64,000 nucleotides of DNA from Sipunculus nudus. Taxonomy: Eukaryota > Annelida > Sipuncula > Golfingiida > Sipunculidae. The translations under genes were made by a program, and so were the position numbers. The notes beneath the pieces are model-generated. The model did no database searches, had not been told where the DNA came from, and was given only the letters and a program-made list of their open reading frames with translations. Shown one piece after another: positions 26,101 to 39,765 of the stretch; the first letter of the stretch is position 1, and each line of letters begins with the position of its first letter. The stretch lies in NCBI GenBank assembly GCA_026874595.1, contig CM049315.1, forward strand, positions 9,399,664 through 9,463,663, in the 5' to 3' direction.

Positions 26101-26513
26101 ACAGATGTTCACATTTTTAAAAGTCTCAAAAATAGAGAAAAAAATTCGTAAAAAATCGAAAAATACAGGTGGCGCCACCAGTCTGCAGGAAGTGATGGAA
26201 CATCTCATGATCAATAAGTATGCCAAAAATCATGACCATCAGTCAAGTAGTTAATGAGATATTGAAGTTTTTGTATGAAAATTTTGACTTTTCTGGGGGG
26301 TACTTTAGAGCCCCATAGCTCAAAGGATATGGGTAACAGAGACCTAATTTCTGGTTTCCAAGGAGATTTTTCATGGACCTCTCAGAATCCCAAGTTACAA
26401 GGTTCTAAGTCCAGCGGTTACGATTTGTGCCTGGTTAATGGACGGAAAGACGGACGGACGACGCACAAAGAGTGATCGCTATAGCTCAGGTGACTTTCAG
26501 TCAGCTGAGCTAA
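23151..26513. mobile_element. 3.4 kb non-coding array element with GGTGGCGCCACC palindromes and inverted ends
   Basis: The left end reads AACAAGTGACCCACGGGTCA, followed by GCTCAGCTGACT; the right end carries the inverse AGTCAGCTGAGC. The left half (about 23.58-24.64 kb) has units of about 290-330 bp with AGATATGAGCTT and AGGTGGCGCCACCT. The right half (24.84-26.4 kb) has five units of about 330 bp, starting near 24838, 25176, 25502, 25829 and 26164, each beginning CAGGTGGCGCCACCAGTCTG or a variant. Short open frames inside recur in each unit and are not genes. A shortened, inverted relative lies at 54513-54993. No transposase is present. Confidence 0.8.
24033..24122. repeat. 90-bp near-perfect palindrome
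   Basis: Centred on GGTGGC/GCCACC between 24077 and 24078. The two 45-base arms pair with about one mismatch, with no spacer. It marks a head-to-head junction of array units and could form a long hairpin. Confidence 0.9.
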
Positions 26514-27797
26514 AAAAAAAAACATAAATGCAACTTCTTTGAGCCCACAGATACGTAGACTTCTTAATCAGAGATGACAGAGTTTGGAGTTAGCTTTAAG
26601 GTGTTAATGAAAGAAATAACAGTTTTGATTTACATATAGTAGTAATGGGATTTCAGTTCATAGATGTAGTCTTTAAGTGAAACCTGGTATCACGAAACAT
26701 TGATTTCTTTAGTACTCTTTCAAAAATACTAGAAACTACAATTACTTTTGGGTCCCGATAACTTTAGATTGTGATAATCAGAAAAGAGACTGCACTGTTT
26801 GACAACGGTGGAAGATCAAACACCCTCGACCTGGATCCCTGTGTGTGACCTCGTGTGACCTTTGCACTGCCCAGCGTGTTCTCTTGGGTCGAAAGTTTCT
26901 ATAGCTGCTCTCTAGCTATAGCCGACAAGTTAAGTGCATTGTGCAACCAGTGATAGCTCCTTAAATATTTCGACAATATTGTGTAGGTACTAGATAAGCC
27001 ACTTTGCAAAAGGTACGTACTATTAGTACAGTTTGTAACCGTTTACATAGCATTCCTTCTTTTCCATCATGCCGCCCACCGTTAATTTACATTAATTTCC
27101 CATTAAGTGTTGAGAGATGACCAATGTATTATACAACTATTATGATACGCATCTGTTGATAGTTCATCGAGAAATATATAAGATTTCTTACTAAAATCGC
27201 GGATAAACGTAAAACTTCTGCTGGACCATGATTAAAAATGTGCGTAAATGGCACACAATGTTTTAATGGAAATGGACTTTAGTAGTTTATCTGAGTATTT
27301 TCATAGCAGTTTATCTGAAATTTTTCCCCTTTAAAATTGGACCTAATACTTCGTCAAAGTTTACCTATATTGTCTTGCAGTTTATTTTTCTCATTCATAT
27401 CATATTCTTAAGTCTAGCTAAAATGATGTCCATTGAATCACATTTGCCTAAATGACAGCTTAATCTATAGAAATAATTGTAATAAATTAAATTTTCAAGA
27501 GGTTTCATGGTATAAGTGAAATTTTTAAGAGGTTTCAGAAATACCTAAGTAATTAAAATCAGTTATAATTGAAAAGAAAGCGCCTCTTTAATCTGTACAT
27601 TAAATATCTTTGCTGCGTTTGCTTTATATCACTAATATTTCAATTTTGACACCTTCCATCGTTTATCCCCATTTTAACAGTAAAGTTATAGATTTCATAT
27701 ATAAAATACAGATACACTGTGTAAATATTACTGTATTGCGTGCATGTGGCGTCAGTATAGAACGAATGCACAAATAAACATTTGATATATTGATTTG
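26514..27797. other. Intergenic, 3' of SLC22 copy C
   Basis: No gene or repeat recognised. Confidence 0.4.
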
Positions 27798-27803
27798 TTT
27801 ATT
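27798..27803 (-). terminator. Candidate poly(A) signal of SLC22 copy C
   Basis: AATAAA on the minus strand, about 250 bp past the stop codon at 28052. Chosen by position only; AT-rich context makes chance matches common. Confidence 0.4.
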
Positions 27804-28051
27804 TAGAATATTTCTTTTTTTTTCTGAAGATTAAACTTTAGCTCCAACGTGCTTACGGCTGTCGTTAATATTGCTGGAGGTTATCTCATAAAGTAGCCTT
27901 TTTGACGAAGATTTAAGTGAATTAACAAGAACTGGCAGCAGGAACCAACCCTAATTTCACATTAATATACAGTTTGCCGATATGATTTCCCTGAACTTGT
28001 CCTTCTCTCAATAATATGCAATTTATCACATTCAGGACCAAGTGATCCAGA

Positions 28052-31000
28052 TCATGTCTCTGACAAATTCTGTACCTGACCGTCATTAACAGGCACTGTA
28101 AGGCATTTATCGTCTTGCTTTGGTTTATAGAACTTTGGCTGGTGGCGCCACTGTTCCACTTCCTGCACAGTTTCCGGTAATGGTCGCCATCTTGTTTCCG
28201 GAAGAATTAGGGCCAGGATCCCAGCAAGGATCGAAGTTATTCCGAATAAAATGGCCGGCATCCAGTAGCTGTGTCTGACCTATTTTAGCAATAGATAAAC
28301 ATTTCTTTTAACTCGAGCATGTTTGAATGAAGTGGTTCTTGATCTTCATCCTAGTTTAATTGATTACCTTTCCTTAAAAGTCTTTGCCTGATATTTTTTT
28401 TTTGGTCAAAAGAAACGAAGAGCTTTATGCCGGAAAAGCATGACGAAGCCTTAAGCCCAAAACACACCAATTCGGGCGCCACCCGTCAAGCGTCAAATTT
28501 GGAAAAGTCGCTCCACTCTATTTATCAATACAATGGCAAAACAGACTAACGGGCGCAACAAGCGTCAGCTATCGCTCCTGGAGCTATTTTGACGCGTGAC
28601 GCGCGCTTGCCTCGTGGGAATCCTGAACAATGACGTCATTTCGAAGAGGCTTTCATATACAACTAATTGTCATAACTAAATACACAACAGAAGCTTGGCT
28701 GTATTATCCAAACTGACGCGTGGCATGCGCGTGGTTGCCGTGTTTAGTATGTTTTGAATTCGTGGCGGGCCGTGTGCGTGGCGCACGTGTGACGCCACGC
28801 GCGCGTTCGTGTGTTTTGGGCTTTACGTTTTGTGCAGAAGTACTCGCATTATGTGAAAGTTCAAAGATACACACTAAGGGCACAGACATGTATCAGGATT
28901 TAGTATTAAACCTCACCAACATCCGCGCAGATGGTGCAATGAACGTAGCCACCCTGGCAGCAAACTGGCCGCTACCTAGACCCGTATTTCTGTATGATGA
29001 CATTTGTTAATGTTGAAATTTCCGCATCAACAAAGTCAGGTAACATAAACTTAAGTCACATATTATTTAAAAAAAGGTATTATATGTAGGTAGTACGTGG
29101 ATAGCACTATCTTTTCGAAATTTAAACGATAACTTTTAATTTCCTCACAAACTTCTTCACATAGATTTCTGACACATTTTACATGGCAAACGTTTCCAGT
29201 AAAAAATGATGCAACCGTATAATAAATAATTCAGATCTGATCATAATTTGTTTTTATTCGGGAACTGTTAAAAGGTTAAAGATTGTTATATTTACAGTAC
29301 CTGATATTTGTTGGATACATTTCCGGTGTGATTGCAATGATGGCCAGAAAGGAAGCAGACACAGCAAACTTCCCGACTATACTTAGGAACACAGTCAAGG
29401 GCACCCGGGCCGGACCAAGATCTACATAACATTATAACTTCATCATTTTATCTCTTTATTTCATGTTTTTATATATAGCCAATGTAGGATACAAATATAT
29501 GATCTTAAAAAGTCTGAAGGTGATAATTTGATTAACAATAATTTCGAAATGAGAAGTGGTTGTTCTGATGAGTATACAGATAATTATATATGTTTGTTCG
29601 TAATTGATTATAATAATAAGAAGAAGAAGGAGGAGGAGGAGGAGGAGGACGGACAAATTACAAATAAAAATATTTAAGGTATTTAATGTTTTTGTTGTAG
29701 ATGTCTCGATCGTTATTAGATTGTCAAAATTTAAGCTTATGAATTTATTAAAATCATATATTTATTTAACAAGAAACATAATCTCACAGTTTCATGCTGA
29801 TGACAGCAATGAGACCTTATAAAGGTACATTTCGCCGAACTTACTTGATATAATACTGATAGAAATGGAAATAGGAAGTGGTAGATTTACCCAATGTCTG
29901 GACAGCAGTAGCCAGAAGAGCAGCTCCGCAGAGAAAATGAAATCCACACAGCGGGCGCACTCGTCCGAACCTTTTAACGCAAGCAAAAATAAACGGCCTC
30001 GTCAACTAGCTGCGTATCATGTGGCTCAAATACAACTGACCTTAGAGCTTCGTACTGAATGACCACGTATGAAAAAAAAGACACATCTTTCTTTAAAGAT
30101 AAAGATTATTTACTCCGTTTTTACGGCATTTCGTTTAATCCGTGAAGCCATCATTACAGTAAATATGGTTATTTCACAGCTTAGCTAGCAGATGCACGGT
30201 AGATATGTTATACATTATTTCAGTAAGTAGTTTCTAAATGGTGTGTTTTCATAATGATTGGCGCTCTCGCATTTCAAGATTAAACATTAAGTTAACAGCA
30301 TCTACTTAGTCAGAAATGGTAATTAATTACACAGAGAAACATATATGAATTGCATAAGATCGCAGAAAGGACGACTAGCTTCACACTAAAAGAAATATGT
30401 GAAAGAGCTACGTTTATCCATTATTATTGTCTACAAACAATTACGTACCTCCGCAGGAAATACCCACATATATGGAAAGCTGGTATTTCAACCAGTGCGT
30501 AGAAGAAAAAATTCAGATAACGATTCCCGACCAGTGACGTCACAGTCAAGCTGAGTCCCATATACACGAAGCAATTGACGAACCTAGAGAATATGAATAT
30601 GTTAAACTATACCATGGAGGGGAAGCCATAGTGAATAACGAAACGTTTGCCTGGTTTTAATTAATATACTTTCATGACTCTAGCTGGATGTAGAATTCAT
30701 TTTTATAAGAGGACATAAGTTGCTTCGACCCGCATTTGCATATAACTAATCACCACAACTAGGCTTATATTCCTGTCAGACGGGTAAATCCTTCGATAAA
30801 TTCACATACTACATGTGTAATATCTATCTTCAACGTTTGGCTCCTCGAAAATGAACTTCCTGGCGTTCTCAATCTTACCATATAAAAATAAGTACAGCTG
30901 TATAAAGCCTTATTGACGGTGATGTGATAAACACCCTGAGCCTTTTTTTAATGGGCTCTGACGGAATTCGTTTCCTCTTCCTGAACAGTTTTCCGAAACA

Positions 31001-34000
31001 GCTGACATTTTTTAAGTCAACGTTTGAGTCTGAAAGTAGATGAAGTTTCATCAATAGTTTGTTTCTTTTATAAAAGTATGTTTATATTTAGACATTTATG
31101 TGTTAAATTAAATCTATTTAACTTAACCTAAAGTTTTACTGACATAGTATTTAATCTACCTGAAAACAAAATATATACAGTTGCACTTCTTTTACAGCCA
31201 ATACAATAAGTTCTATATGTACATTTTAAATACATTTAGTCTATTACATGTGAATGACCCATATTATTTATAAAAGGATCAAAATAGAATCACAGATCAG
31301 TCGTTTCCATAACCCAAAAGAAATCACTTCACTTGTACCGAGAATGAAGTCACTTGTTATATGGTCAAATCAATTTAATAAATTGTGAATTATTTTACAG
31401 AACTTTTTTATTAATTCGTGCCATTTTGTTCTGATGAATGAATTTTCGTCAAATGGACGACGATTAATCACAAAATATCCTTCAAGAAATAGTATTGTGA
31501 CACAGCAGTAATATTCCTGTAATTTTTCTTCTCTTCACAACTTTCTTTTCTTCCTGAAAACAACAGAGCGATAATAAGACCTTGTACCAGACTATTATTC
31601 TGTGGTACTTACAATCCTCTGCTCCTTTGATGAACACTACTTCCGGTAACGTGACCTTGATTGTTTTCCCCGCTTTTCTAATGATATCCTCGGCCTCCTG
31701 TACTTTTCCATTGGCCAGTAACCAAGGCACGCTCTCGTTGACAAACCTAAATTTATAACCGACGTCGTGTACTGGATTCAACCAAGTTTGTTCACTTACT
31801 TACATGAACAGAGGGTAACAGAAATTAAACTTTGGCATTTTTTTAAACAAAAAAGATGGAACTAGGGTTCACAGAAATTAAACTCTGGGATTTTTTTAAA
31901 CATAAATGGTGGAACTAGGGTTCATGGTTAATTTAAAATTGTCTACATAAAACACATGATAATCTGATTTCGTTTCTGGTTTTTATCAATTATTTGCATA
32001 TTTTTCAAACATCATTACCAGGTGTGAATATTAGAAGGATCGTGCTGTAGCACATTTTAAAAGGCCATACATACGTTTCATCTGTTGTGTTCTGTCATGT
32101 AGTCTTTCAATTATAGATTAGAACAATCATTTAAGCAGCTGTTTTATTAATAATAAACAAATAAGCCATGTGCATGTAAAATAAAGCAAGCACTTAATAA
32201 TGAAAATGGATAAAATCGTATACTACTAACCAATAAAATATTATCGTGATGCTTAGTGGAATAGATAGTGTCATTTGCAGATGACGCCAGTTCCGCAGTA
32301 AATAGACTATCGGTGTCAGCAACATCATGCCGATGCCCCATGCTGTCTCAATGAACACACTAGCAATAGTCCTTTGTTTCTTGGAAAAGTGCTCAATCGA
32401 CAATATCAAACCACTATTTACAATTCCCTGTGAAATAAAGAAAGAATGGATATGATATACACAGAGTAGCGAGTTATTCCAAAATTGATACATTTCCATA
32501 TACACCGTTCGATGTGAATTCTGGTATACTTTTTACCTATATGTACACCACGAGATATGGAAAGAATAGCTAAAACAAGTAAAACCATACGACTCTTGTT
32601 AATGATAAATATACATATATTGTCAAAACGAAATATGTAGTCATGATATATATTTAGATATTCACTTAACGGATTTTTTTAGAATTGTCTGGAAGTATAC
32701 ACGGTTCTGTTAGAAGACCCTTGAATTTTACATCCTGAAATATTTTTAGAATGAATAACTTATTGAAGGTTGTTGGACCTGGAAACGTTAAACAATTGTG
32801 GAAGGGATATTTTAGCATTTAAGGAGGTATTTACAGAGTTCATTACATATTTAAATATCTGCGGCTTCTATGCATTTGATTGTTTCGGCGGTGGAATCCT
32901 GTGTAAGAATTATGTAACATTATAGAATATATAGTGCTATATTATGTTATTATACAATACTGACTTTGATGATCATTAATTTTCAAGGATGTGTTTGCCA
33001 AAAGCATGCACTGTGATATGCAGCTTAATTACTGTTTTTCATCGGTGTTCATCACAGAAGCCTGCCATATGTTTCCATGTTCACTCACCAATATTACGGA
33101 ACGGTTATCATCAAAGAATGCCTGTTAACATATTTCCATGTTCACTTACTTGTATAAACGATCGGTTATTATCACAGAATGCCTGTTAAAATGTCACCAC
33201 GTTTACTCACCTGTATTTACGAACGGATATCGTTACAGAATGCCTTATAAAATATTTCCAAGTTCACAAACCTGTATTAACGATCGGTTATAAACACAGA
33301 ATGGCTGTTAAAATCTTGCGACGTTCACTTCCACAGTGTTACCGAACGAATATCAGTACAGAATGCCTGTTATAATGTATCGACGTTCACTAACTTGTAT
33401 TAACAATCGGTTATAATCATAGAATGGCTATTTAAATTCGTCCACTTTCACTAACCTGTATTAATGATCGGTTTTTATCACAGAATGCCTGTTCGAATGT
33501 TTTCAAATTTACTAACCTTTATAAACGATCGGTTATCATCATAAAATGCCTGTTAAAATGTTTCCATGTTCACTAACCTGCATTAAGATTCCTTCAAAGA
33601 ACAAGAACGTTGCGTAGAATGTGAAGTTCGGAGAGAAGGCCAGAATTATACCGATGATTACTTTTGCCCAGACACATCCTAGAAATGTTGGCCTCCTCCC
33701 GTACACATCGGACACTGGGCTAAGTAACGGAGCTCCCACGGCTTGTCCGATCCCATTTAGCATCATTGATAATTCAGCCAGGCCATCTTTGTCACAAACC
33801 AGATCAAACTGAAATGAAAAGCTTGGATAAGTCTATATTCACGATTTCTGTTATGAAAAAAAGACCGAAAACCCGTTTACACGTTTCGATGGAAATTGCT
33901 TTAATTATTTACTAGTAATGAAATGTTATTGGTATACACTTTGATTAAACATGAAAGCTCAAATGATTCAGTTTTCAGTGAACTGATAATGCTAAAATAA

Positions 34001-35335
34001 ACGAAATAACCCAACTAATACCATGGAAAGAAATAGGTTTCATTTTGTTTTCGCTTTGCAAGCGTCGGTTTGTCCGATCTTGTTCAATGTCAATGAGAAG
34101 TCTGCCGAGAAATATTTGCCACAAAGTAGGTTTAAGTGGAATGCAAATGGCGCGACAGTTATTATCCTTGTCGTGTGATTTGGCAGTATAAAACCATATT
34201 TCTAAATAGTAATACACGTTTATCAACAGTTGCTTTGGTATGGATAAAAAATATCGGGAAATACCTTGGTTTACGATGAATTAATGATACCACACAATAT
34301 TTCTCTGACATTATAACCTAATTATGATAAAGCGGGGCCTCATAGGGGTTACATAGAGAAACGAACATAGGGTCTTGAAACTCTACCTGAAATGATTAGC
34401 AAAGTACATAATGACGAAGGAATCACATACGTATAAAATGGCAGTGAGCGATAAAAAACATTATAGTAGGTTTAAATATTTTAATCATATACCTCCGTCA
34501 CTACCGTAGACTCGTACCCTGCCTCCGGATCGTACCAGTAGCCGTCCGTGCAGGCCTGCGTGTTGTTACTCATAGCGGAGTCCACGTACATTTGACACTG
34601 AGACCAAGCCCATTTCCCATTCCGGTATTCCTGGGGTATGCTCACGTTCAGTAAGGCATTATTAGGCAGGCGACAACGATGAGGAGGTGTATCCCCTGAA
34701 AACAGTATATGATACGTTGATATAATATGTTATTATTTCGCAAGGGCTATCAGTTTATTCATCTATGCTTGATAAGGATGGACAAACTATGCCTATCATG
34801 AATCTTAGCAATATGTCAAACGCCGATTTGGTATACATATGTAGCTTATTTTTGATACATGCATGTAAAATGTTGTTCCTGCAACAATACATACTTTCGA
34901 TGCACTGGAATGCGATTTAACATGTGCAACTCTTGCAAACTTCCGTTCAAGACGTCAGAATGATACTCCGTAAAAATCTTAAAGGAGCGGGCTTTCCTGT
35001 TGCATGTAACCAGGAAGTTAAATGTCTAAAGTACGAACTCGAACATTATTTGAACTAACATTAGCGTGTAAGTTTGAATATGTTTAACTTCAGTTTGACT
35101 CAATCCATTAAAAGGAACGTTTGGCAGTTTATGCTATTAGGAAGGCCTAACTCTCCAGCATATGAAGATTTGGACATGTTATATTTAAATGTTTACCTAT
35201 AAACATCAGTGACATCAATGCCCATGAAAATACAATTCCATATGCAAAACCAGTAGGAAGGCATGTTTGCATGTGCCAGCGACTGAATTTGCCGAGAAGT
35301 CCAACAGCTTCGTCAGCGGACAGTTCCTCCCCCAT
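28052..35335 (-). CDS. SLC22-family organic ion transporter, copy C (11 exons, 563 aa)
   Basis: Paralogue of copy B with the same architecture. Exons: 35197-35335, 34493-34695, 33578-33808, 32231-32427, 31613-31746, 30879-31029, 30449-30583, 29891-29970, 29301-29421, 28917-28989, 28052-28279. The first ten have exactly the same lengths as in copy B; only the last differs, encoding an extra tail ending NLSET. Visible marks: LGKFSRWHMQ near residue 15, an extracellular loop with three cysteines and two sequons (NVS, NNT), FDLVCDKDG, SDVYGRRP, YLLRNWRHLQ, NESVPWLLANGK, EMYPTNIRNTGLGSG and PETRWRPLPETVQEVEQW. Exon 3 uses a normal donor (CAG then GTTAGT), unlike copy B, and that donor sits at the end of a 61-bp repeat array. 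All frames are open; probably functional. Confidence 0.93.
28454..28822. mobile_element. PIF/Harbinger-type MITE in intron 10 of copy C
   Basis: 369 bp with 14-bp terminal inverted repeats (AGCCCAAAACACAC and its complement), flanked by a 3-bp TTA target duplication (28451-28453 and 28823-28825). The interior is GC-rich (GACGCGTGACGCGCGC) with no coding potential. A TTA duplication is the hallmark of PIF/Harbinger insertion; the family name is inferred from that alone. Confidence 0.75.
29611..29649. repeat. Trinucleotide tract (TAA)n(GAA)n(GGA)n
   Basis: Three adjoining trinucleotide runs in intron 8 of copy C. The open frames read through them (poly-R or poly-L) are artefacts. Confidence 0.9.
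31818..31923. repeat. 53-bp tandem duplication in intron 4 of copy C
   Basis: Two adjacent copies (31818-31870, 31871-31923) of a unit starting ACAGAAATTAAACT and ending GGAACTAGGGTTC, with a few differences. Confidence 0.85.
33010..33600 (-). repeat. 61-bp tandem array carrying replicate 5' splice sites
   Basis: Nine degenerate units with a period of 60-62 bp. On the minus strand each places a donor-like sequence at the same phase: GT at 33088, 33149, 33210, 33271, (destroyed near 33332), 33394, 33455, 33516, and the authentic exon-3 donor at 33577. Examples are CAG/GTGAGT (33210), CAA/GTAAGT (33149) and CAG/GTTAGT (33455). The unit spans the last bases of exon 3 (TTAATGCAG, versus TTAATACAG in repeats) plus intron start, so the array arose by duplicating an exon-intron boundary. 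Confidence 0.88.
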
Positions 35336-38300
35336 ACTTCATCTGGAGCGGTTCAGATAAAATTAGCTTCGCTCCAATTAATAGAGACTGATCTGAAAAT
35401 ACAATTAGCAGATATCGATTCAACACGTGTTATATTTTCAATTAGAATATTTCAATCTTCCAGCAAGCACGAATCACGCAATTACGGTCACGTTAACATG
35501 CGGGAAAAAGCCGAATGAAGAGTATAACGTTACAGCTGCCCGTTTTGCCTTCCGTATACGCAGCTTCACTAATTGTGGTCATTTACTTTACAAACATCTA
35601 CATTTCATTGTTTATGTCCATAAGTATATGTAAATTAACAATGATTTGCTGATTTTCGCCCGTTTTATTTCAGTTTGAACTGGTTTGTATCATAGAAGTC
35701 TGAATCTTCTAAGATGTTTAATCTAATCGGACAACCATAGCGTTCCCTTTTTTCAACCTTCTGTAAGACCTGTATGGTAGGAAATCGTGTAGATTATTTG
35801 TTTCTTAAATTTTCCTCAACATTTAGCACTGGTTTTCATTGAGTGGACGCCTATCGCTATACCGTTTTGAGGCAAATGTTCATTGAAAGAGGTCCTATCA
35901 AAAGTGATTTGCCATATTTTAATCAGATATTTTTCATTAACATAGAACACGTCTACTAGCTGTGTTAGCATGGTCTCACACTGAGCCATTATGAGCTGCC
36001 AGTAATCATTATATATGCATATTGTACCATATTACTTATTTGAGACATCATGTATAATATTATATATGGCAAACTTAATATGTCTTTTTTTCAAGAGATC
36101 TCCCATTCGGCTCTTTTGTATTTTGGTCTGTATTACCGGGCTAACACCAGAGATATCCTTTGTACTAATATTTCGTATACAACAGGATTGATGGTGGCCT
36201 AGGAAGTTTTATTGTTATCATGCCGTTTACTGTAAAATTAGTAAATGGAAGCTTTAGGTTTGACGTTATGGGTAACCCATGTGTAATAATTATCATGGCC
36301 CAGTGACTAATCTCTGCTGTGTTGATAATAAATCGAGCTCTGGTAGGTACAGTTATAAAAGGTCTTTTGTATCACTGGATTAGGTTTCTTTCCGAATACA
36401 TTCTATAGTCTTCTGCACTTTTCTTTAAAGAGATATTATTGGATATAGAGTGCTTGTGTGGTCTAATATTGAAGTTTTTGTAAAGTGCTGGAATTACTTT
36501 GGATCTGTTATATAACAAATTATTATAGGCAATGAGTGTAAAAAAAGCCACGACCTGTCAGTGCCAATGGAACACATTAATCTATGCACCTTCACCCTGA
36601 GTTCTACAGTGTTTAGGACCGGTTTGTGCGCTTCCATGTATATCTTTCTTACGCCAGTGCCGTTAAGAGTTTGGTCATTTAAAGCGGATAATAAATGCTT
36701 ATGAGTGCTACATTCGTTGGCGTTTGTTGACTTGAAATGGTGGTGCGGCGAGTGAGTGAGGGATGCACATATTAGCATACATGAACCCAATATGCCTGCA
36801 CATCCTTTGGTGTTAATCGTGGTTTGTACCGTCCCCGGGACAAAGCTAAATCAAGATTCATGCTTTATTATAACGGTGTTATAGCACGAATGCTAAAATG
36901 TGCAAGATACCAGTTCTAGTAGAGTAAAAGCGTTTTGAAGTAAATTGTCTGAAGATGCATGTCCAGCTCACAGTGTCAGAAAATGGCACATATAATATGA
37001 TAGGAAATCTTTTTACACACGCTTGAAACGATTATCTGTTTTCCTTAATGAATTTGTAACTTTATAAAATGAATTTACATTTTATTTTTGGATCTAAATT
37101 TTACGGAGGTAACAGGGTCTTCTGTTCAAATTAGTAACTTTGTAACTATTTAGTCGAGTATGGTTTGCGGAGCATTGCGTGTAAGGGCTGCTTCATTGTC
37201 AACCATTACGCAGTCGCCTGACTCTGTAGGGCCCAGCTGTTATTTTAATTATTTTCTGTATAAAACAGCAAACAGGCTTATCTGTACATCAGGCAAGGAT
37301 TGCCAATTCATCGTCAGCTTAATATACATACAGAGAGAAAACACCTAGATGTATATTTAACTAACAGAAACTAGTTCATCAGTTTAAACGCGATCTTATC
37401 ATTTGTATAGACTGCAGTTTAGACAAAAGCTTATTTGTCTCAATGTTCCGAGCAATAACGAAAAAATTGCATTTTTTCAAAGTATAGCGTAAAACGCCCT
37501 GAGGATGAATTTGAACCACATTGTTATCTGGCGCCTGAGGCGCGCCGGAAACTTTAGGCAGCTGCTTGGGGACAAAATCACTTTTTGCTTAATGATTTGT
37601 TTGACTGTGAAATATATACACAAATGTGTTTAAGATTTTACCAAGCTTCTATGTAATGCTTCTTGAGCAAAAAAGACGATAAATATTTCTTCTTATTCAT
37701 GAAGAGGGGGTGAAAAAAGGGAAGTGATACAAGTACACACCCTCCCTTGTAATGACCCCTGTATTTCAACATTCACTAGTTTGGACCTGACCGTAATTGC
37801 AATTTTTTTACCTGAAAAAAATGAACTGTGCTTATAAATAGGTTTCATATATCCAAGTGATTAATGTATATAAAATGTATATCTAAAAGCATGTTATACC
37901 TCCCAGAAAAGCAATTTTCGGCTGACAGAGCTTCTTGTTAAGGTAATCAGTGTCATATCAAGCTCAGCAGACGTTCCACCTTCTTGGTCATTTGTATATT
38001 TAATTTCATAGTTAAATATTTCTATATGATGAATTCCAAAAAAATCTTTTTGTTATTTCCATAATATATTATCCCAAGAACGGAATCTCCCCGATTAAGG
38101 AATTGAAAAGATACAGTTATTTATTATGTGCACCCGGGGAGCCGAGACGGCCAATATGACTTTCGCTGTGCGGTATATAGGGTCGTATCACATTTGAACA
38201 GTGCCTATATAGATTTTTGGTGATCTTTAAACATATGCTATATGAGCAACATCCATGTACCCATGTGTCAATTTTTCCATCAACTTAATTAGCTTTAACA

Positions 38301-39694
38301 AAGGCTCGTAAATTTGTCGCAAAATGTATAAATCTGGCCTTGAGAATGCTAAACTCGTGCAAATGTAGGGTGCACCACCTAGATTTGGTAATGTTTACAA
38401 GGATTCTTGATTCAATTTCCACCTGTGTTTATTCAGTTTTATGAGTACTCATTTGGCCTTTCTAAGCAGCAGCTGTGCAGATTGTCTTAAGATTTGGTGT
38501 ATCCCTATACGAAAAGAGCACCTGATTATTTCGGGGCCATCAAGATGTTCCTGTTTGTTTGTAACCATTTACTGTTGAAATGGTGAATAAAAGATTTTGT
38601 CAATTTTAAGTTTCCTGATTTGGAGTCCCACTTTTCCAAATTCCAAATAAAACTAGTAAATAATCAGAATGTTCTCTTTCATAATTAAACGATTCCCTAT
38701 AATGCCGTACTTAGAACATATAATAAATGTGTGGTGATTTCCGTATTTTCAAAGAATAAGGATGACTCATATTATGTGGGTATGTCATCAACTTTTTTAA
38801 CAACCCTGGCTTTGAAAACCGAATTTTCAGGAAATATAATTGGCAAAAATAGTTGCCTAAGCTATAGCAGACATGGAATAGTCTAATTTTACAAAGGCTT
38901 TATAAAACCAAGACGGTGCAACTCTACCAGGGTTGGGTCTTGTTAAAGGGTTTCTATTTCTACTGCTTTTATAACATACTTTCATCTGGTACTATTTCTA
39001 TTACTTGGTTTTTATTACTGTTACTATTAAATAGTGGGATGAGCATACCCTAACCTGGTCCTATACCTTACCAAATCGCATCCCTTTTGGGTTAAATAAT
39101 GAACTATTCCTGTATTTATATTATTACATTTTTTTTTGGTTATAAACTAAAAATAAAACTAAGTAAATCGAAATCATTTATTATAACGAGGTTTCTCAAG
39201 CATTTCATGCATACATTTTAGTTAAGTTCAGCATTATTTATTTCTATCACGTTCATAATCAGCATAAAACCATTTCAGGTATTCTCATATTCACCACAAT
39301 TTAAGACAGTATTTTTTACATTTAAGTATACATTTCACACAAAGAACAATTAAAAATTAAATAAGCAATTTCATATTGGGCATAGTTTAAATAGAAAAAG
39401 TGGAAGGTTTGAATAATTCTGAAACACAGAAATACTAAAATGAATTTTGGGTACAATTTTGCGAATTAAATATAATAAGTTGCTGGTCAACTACATAAAC
39501 CTAGTAATGTTCTTAAAAAATGTTAACAAGTTGATCCTCGCAAAAGAAAGAAATCGGCGCAGTTTATTACGTAGAATTCAGGAACACTTTCTCTCGTGTC
39601 ACATGTCTGTGTCTAAATTTAAAACATCATGTTCGTTTCCAACATCCAGCCTGTGCATCTCCAAATTTTGTGAATATATATATATTTATATACA

Positions 39695-39765
<71 letters not shown>

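Noticed and set aside
24922-26475. Several 60-66 codon frames with similar sequence (LKDMGNRDLIS and variants)
   Set aside because: The same frame recurs once per array unit and decays freely; it is repeat DNA rather than a gene family.
28720-29010. 96-codon plus-strand frame
   Set aside because: Runs through the MITE terminus and antisense to exon 10 of SLC22 copy C.
29456-29822. Poly-L and poly-R open frames
   Set aside because: Translations of a trinucleotide repeat inside an SLC22 intron.
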